Assembly: GCF_000687475.1 (NCBI RefSeq)
Contig: NC_057316.1
Location: 4,216,001 to 4,280,000 of the forward strand
Reading direction: 5' to 3'
DNA: 64,000 bases
DNA from: Ustilaginoidea virens
Lineage: Eukaryota; Ascomycota; Sordariomycetes; Hypocreales; Clavicipitaceae
Below are positions 60,359-64,000 of the stretch, piece by piece. Numbering within the stretch: position 1 is the first letter of the stretch; each line of letters starts with the position of its first letter. Both the position numbers and the translations under genes were made by a program. The notes below the pieces were generated by a model. The model did not search any database and was not told the DNA's origin. It worked only from the letters and a program-made list of their open reading frames with translations.

Positions 60359-63300
60359 TCAGTAGGTCTCAGCCAACTCTAGATACCTACCTTCCGGGTC
60401 CTCGTTCTGTTGCAGATCATAATTCAAGACTAGGTTTTTGATACGCTGTTGCTCTTCCTTTTCAGCCTGTTGTTGTGTGATCATGGCAATGGCAAAGGTC
60501 GAGTCTGATGGTAGCTCGACCGTCCGGGTCTGCAATTCGCACACAATTTGTTAGAAGGGACAAGGGAAATTACAGCAGACAAACTTGCCAACTAACCTGT
60601 TGTCGGTTGCCCTTCTTCGTCAGCAGCGAGAATGCCATTTTTTTGCTTGGAGCGGATGGTTCTTGTTCCTGAGCTGTACTCGTGGGCGTTTCCCGGTTCT
60701 TCGGTCGGACTGGCAATGGAACATCAAAGAGTGGCTTCCGGTCGAACTTGCGAGATTCAAGACTTTCAGCCATCATTTTGGCATATTCCCGCTCAAACTC
60801 GGCTTCATCTTCAGGGTCCACCGCTTCCTCTTGGCGAGTCACGACAATTGATTCTTCTTCATCAAAATCGATCTCGTTTACCGATTCGTCGTCTACGTCC
60901 TGCTGCTTCTTCGACATTTAAAATCATTCCTCGTGGCCTACAGGTTGGGAAGCCGACTTACCTCTGCTTCATCATCCTCGGACGCACTATCCTCACCACC
61001 TTCTCCGTCATGCTCAGCATCGTCTACATCGACATTATCATCGTCTGATGATGCGCCACTGGTGACATCATCTGCCTCGGGTACCCTGTCGAAGCCGGCA
61101 GTTTTTTGATCCTGTACAATGGCCAGTTGAAGAACCTTGGCTGCCTCATCAAGGTTCGCGGCAAATTTCCACTGTGGTCGTGTCATCGAAAAGGTGTCTT
61201 GAACGACAAATTCAATATCCATCGGCAAAGAGATTTTGGTGTGGACGTAATACTGAAGACGTGGTTAGCTCACAGTGACTGCCAAGCAGCCTACTGGCGC
61301 AGCCCCCCGGGGTACAAACCTGAAAAAATGACAGGAAGTAGTCCAGCTTCTTGCCCGCAGCTCCTCTATCAAAAAACATGCCGCATGTCTCCAACATGGT
61401 AGCAACAAGGCGAATGCGGAAAAAGTCATCTGGTGGGTCGAACGGATTCAGTCGTCCTGGAACAGGAGGCCCCCCTATGACAAAGATACTAAGTACGAGA
61501 TTCTTCGGACCACAGGCCTTGTTGCAACAACTCACCGTACCCAAAGGTAAGAATTTTGTACAGAGTATCAAAAATGACGGGGTGTTCTAGCACTCTATAA
61601 TTGTAGAGCTCACCAAGGTATTTCACCTCTGCGATACGGCGCTGATACAATCGAAAGTCATTCTGCTCCAAGCCGAAGCTGACAGATTCAATGACGTTGT
61701 CGATGATTCTGACCACGAATTCCGGGTGATAACGATACAGCGCACTCAGAAGAATGCCCAGAAGATGAATGTTTCCGTACTTCACCCTCCCGGGTTTCGA
61801 AAAGACCTTTTCAAGGATTGCGACGACCTTTTCATGTCAAGTTAACAATTTGCGTCTCTTTTACGGCGGCAATTGATGAGCGGCCAGATGTACCTCTGCT
61901 TCTTCCCAATGTAGCCTGCGGATCTGCTTCAAGATTTTACTGTAGTTTCGTTTCGTAATATCACTATACACTAGTTTCCGAATGAATAGTTCCATTGGAG
62001 TGCGCTCCTTTTGCTCGATTGCTGGTCTTTGCGGTGGATCAACGTAATAAACAGCATTATCAATGAGCATGCGCTCAGGCTGTCCAATATGTTGCACAGA
62101 CTTTTTGCGCTGAAGAGTTTCGAGGAAACTTGCCATTCGCGGCGCGGTCTCGGGATTTTTGAGCAGATACCTACCACAATTTTCGACCAGATTGCACAAG
62201 ATCTCGATATTCATGCGTGAAAAATCATCGAGGCTGACCTTGAGACAATGAAACACAACATGCTCAGGGACCACGCCAAACTTGGTGAGCTCCGCCAGGT
62301 AGCGGATATTGCTGAGGCGGACTTGCCCTAGAAAGTCCTTTTCTTTCCTGCGCTGCAAGCTTCGAAACTCGGCGTCCAAATAATCAACAAGCCCCTTGGG
62401 GACGTCAGGCATATACCTACCAAGCGTGGCGACCAAGCGAGCCCAAGACGGCAGCAAGTCACTGCGACCCTTGGGCACCTCTGTCAGAGCTTTGACGAGT
62501 CGATTCCGGGATGCTTTCGAGTTGAGGAAGCAAAAGTCGATGGCAGTTTGGTCGATGATATCTTTATTGGTCAGCTCCGGTAAGCGTGCAAGTAGCGCGT
62601 CGACTTGAGCGCCAATAGTCTTGTTCACAATAGAAGTGGACTGGTCATCAACGGCCTCGGGAGCAGACTTTGGCACGTCGGAGATGTCATTGGGCTCGAC
62701 TTTCCTGCCCACTTGGTCGTCGCCGTCTGGTTTCTTCTTCTTGCCATCCTCCAACAGGATGGGGGGGACCTTGCCCTTGAGGTCAACTATGTTTTCATAG
62801 AATCGACGTTCGTCTTCATCTGCCCAGATACCGTTTCCGTCGCCGGAGCCTCGTAGGAATTCGCTAGTCTTGACCAAGCCTATGGACCCACTCGAAGTCA
62901 CAAGGGAGTCGTCAGGTTCTTTCAGTTCCGGGATCTCGGCTCCAATGGCGTCGGCAATAACTTGAGCGTTCGAAACCAATCGTTCCTGGGTCTTGACCTG
63001 TTTCTCGTAATTTGCTTGTCTATCCTCGAACACTTCGCCAGACTTGACGTAAGCTTCTGCATTTCGTCGGGCTTGAGACTGTATCGATTTCTGATCTCGA
63101 ACAATATGTGCAACAACATCCTCGAAATATCTCTTTAGAATACTCTTAAACTTGTCTGCTGTATCGGGAGGCGTAAACGGGTGTTGGTCCGCAGGCTGTG
63201 CTGTCTTGGCTCCGTCGTCGACGTCGGGAAGAGCATCATTGTGACCGCTGGCCGCACCATCCTCCTCTATGGACTTGCGTCCATCCGAACTGGCGGGCCT

Positions 63301-63944
63301 CACACCCAAGATTTCCCAGCTGAAGGCCTTGACAAAAATCACCAGAAGTGGGAGGTTTGTGTGCTCTCGATCGTATGCGAGGAGGTCTTTCAAGACCTCG
63401 AGAGGAAAGGGCTCAGCGCTGCCAGCCTTACCGGAACCCGGTCGAGGTTTGAGCTCCACGGCTTTCCCTGTAGCGGCTTTACTTGCGTCCTCAGGCTTCA
63501 CGGCATCGTCCAAGGTTCTCAAAACGCCAACCAACCACAGTTCGGTAATGACTCGCAAAAGGGCCCTTTGACGAGTCATTCTTTCCTTTTCTTCCTTTTC
63601 GCGAACTTCCTGAGTAAGATTCTTGAGAGCACTCTTGTCGGGGGTCGCCATGCCCTTTCCCAGCAGCCAAGCGAGGTATTCGGTAAACTCGGGAGGGCCG
63701 AAGCGTTGATGTAGGGCGCTTACAATCTCAACGCCAGCTTCAATCTCAGCGGGGGATTTAACCCTGCAAAGACCCTCGTAACATGCGGCTATGATCTCGG
63801 ACAGGTATTTGTGCAAGCTCAGTGATCGGATCTCTTGAAGAAATGTCGCCAGGTTGGAAGGGGTGACGGCGGTCCGCAAGCGTTTTATAAAGGCTGTATT
63901 CCTTTTCAAGGAAGAGTCAAGGGATTCGCCGACATGGAAAAGGT
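60359..63944 (-). CDS. UPF2: Nonsense-mediated decay factor UPF2/NMD2, 5' end off the window
   Basis: Scaffold linking UPF1 to UPF3 and the exon-junction complex in mRNA surveillance. Six exons seen: 63944-61894, 61827-61536, 61474-61320, 61252-60962, about 60902-60597 and 60529-60359. The first begins after an acceptor (CCGCAG|AC CTT TTC), so at least one upstream exon lies beyond 64000. MIF4G repeats are evident: FLQEIRSLSLHKYLSEII, LLPSWARLVATLGRYMPDVP and KYGNIHLLGILLSALYRYHP. An acidic stretch (about 61080-60830) is followed by EEAVDPEDEAEFEREYAKMM, the conserved C-terminal UPF1-binding region. The acceptor of the fifth exon is ambiguous among three in-frame AGs (60899-60905). The reading ends DPEGRYLELAETY, with a GTAGGT that could be another donor, so the C-terminus is provisional. 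Confidence 0.9.
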
Positions 63945-64000
63945 CTGCGGTGATGAGCAAGGTCAGTCAGCCTCGGGCGGGCATCAAAGCAAACTTGGGC

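Overview
This is protein-coding nuclear DNA of a filamentous ascomycete. Seventeen genes can be supported, all of them recognisable eukaryotic families, and 15 of them carry two or more short spliceosomal introns (59-327 nt, GT-AG with two GC-AG cases; the rhodanese and COG3 genes have one intron each). Divergent class V and class VII chitin synthases, an Hsp88-type Hsp110, a CYP61 sterol desaturase and a small I9 protease inhibitor point to Pezizomycotina. The intergenic AGGTACCT and ACGGAGTA motifs and the protein sequences suggest Sordariomycetes, probably Hypocreales; the species cannot be named from the sequence alone. Exon coordinates were derived by reading splice sites by eye. For every gene whose two ends lie in the window, the joined exons give a whole number of codons.

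Layout. 0.7-16.6 kb: head-to-head pair of myosin-motor-like chitin synthases, csmA (class V, minus) and csmB (class VII, plus), separated by 4.5 kb of non-coding DNA. 17.5-19.1 kb: mitochondrial PDK/BCKDK-family kinase (minus). 20.3-20.9 kb: a four-exon, 71-residue I9 protease inhibitor (minus). 23.5-25.6 kb: ERG5/CYP61 (plus). 26.2-27.0 kb: mitochondrial rhodanese (plus). 27.4-28.7 kb: Yip1-family Golgi membrane protein (minus). 29.6-30.4 kb: ubiquitin-L40 fusion (minus). 31.0-32.9 kb: RNA polymerase I factor RRN7 (minus). 33.7-34.8 kb: eIF5A (minus). 36.5-38.7 kb: COG3 (plus). 39.2-40.7 kb: TBC RabGAP (minus). 42.2-46.7 kb: MMS1_N/CPSF_A-type beta-propeller protein (plus). 48.1-51.6 kb: eIF5B (plus). 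53.1-55.8 kb: Hsp88 (minus). 57.0-59.2 kb: class VI-type chitin synthase (minus). 60.4-63.9 kb: 3' part of UPF2 (minus), running off the right edge.

Functionally the window mixes cell-wall synthesis (three chitin synthases), membrane sterol and Golgi traffic (ERG5, Yip1, COG3, TBC RabGAP) and gene expression (RRN7, L40, eIF5A, eIF5B, UPF2, Hsp88). No secondary-metabolite cluster, transposon, tRNA or rRNA gene was recognised. Non-coding DNA is rich in microsatellites, minisatellites, G/C homopolymers and two recurring palindromic motifs. I see no convincing new multigene system. The most unusual items are the split start codon and 7-nt microexon of the ubiquitin-L40 gene, the hidden I9 inhibitor gene with a minisatellite in its intron and a tandem repeat just upstream, and the motif families in the intergenic DNA.
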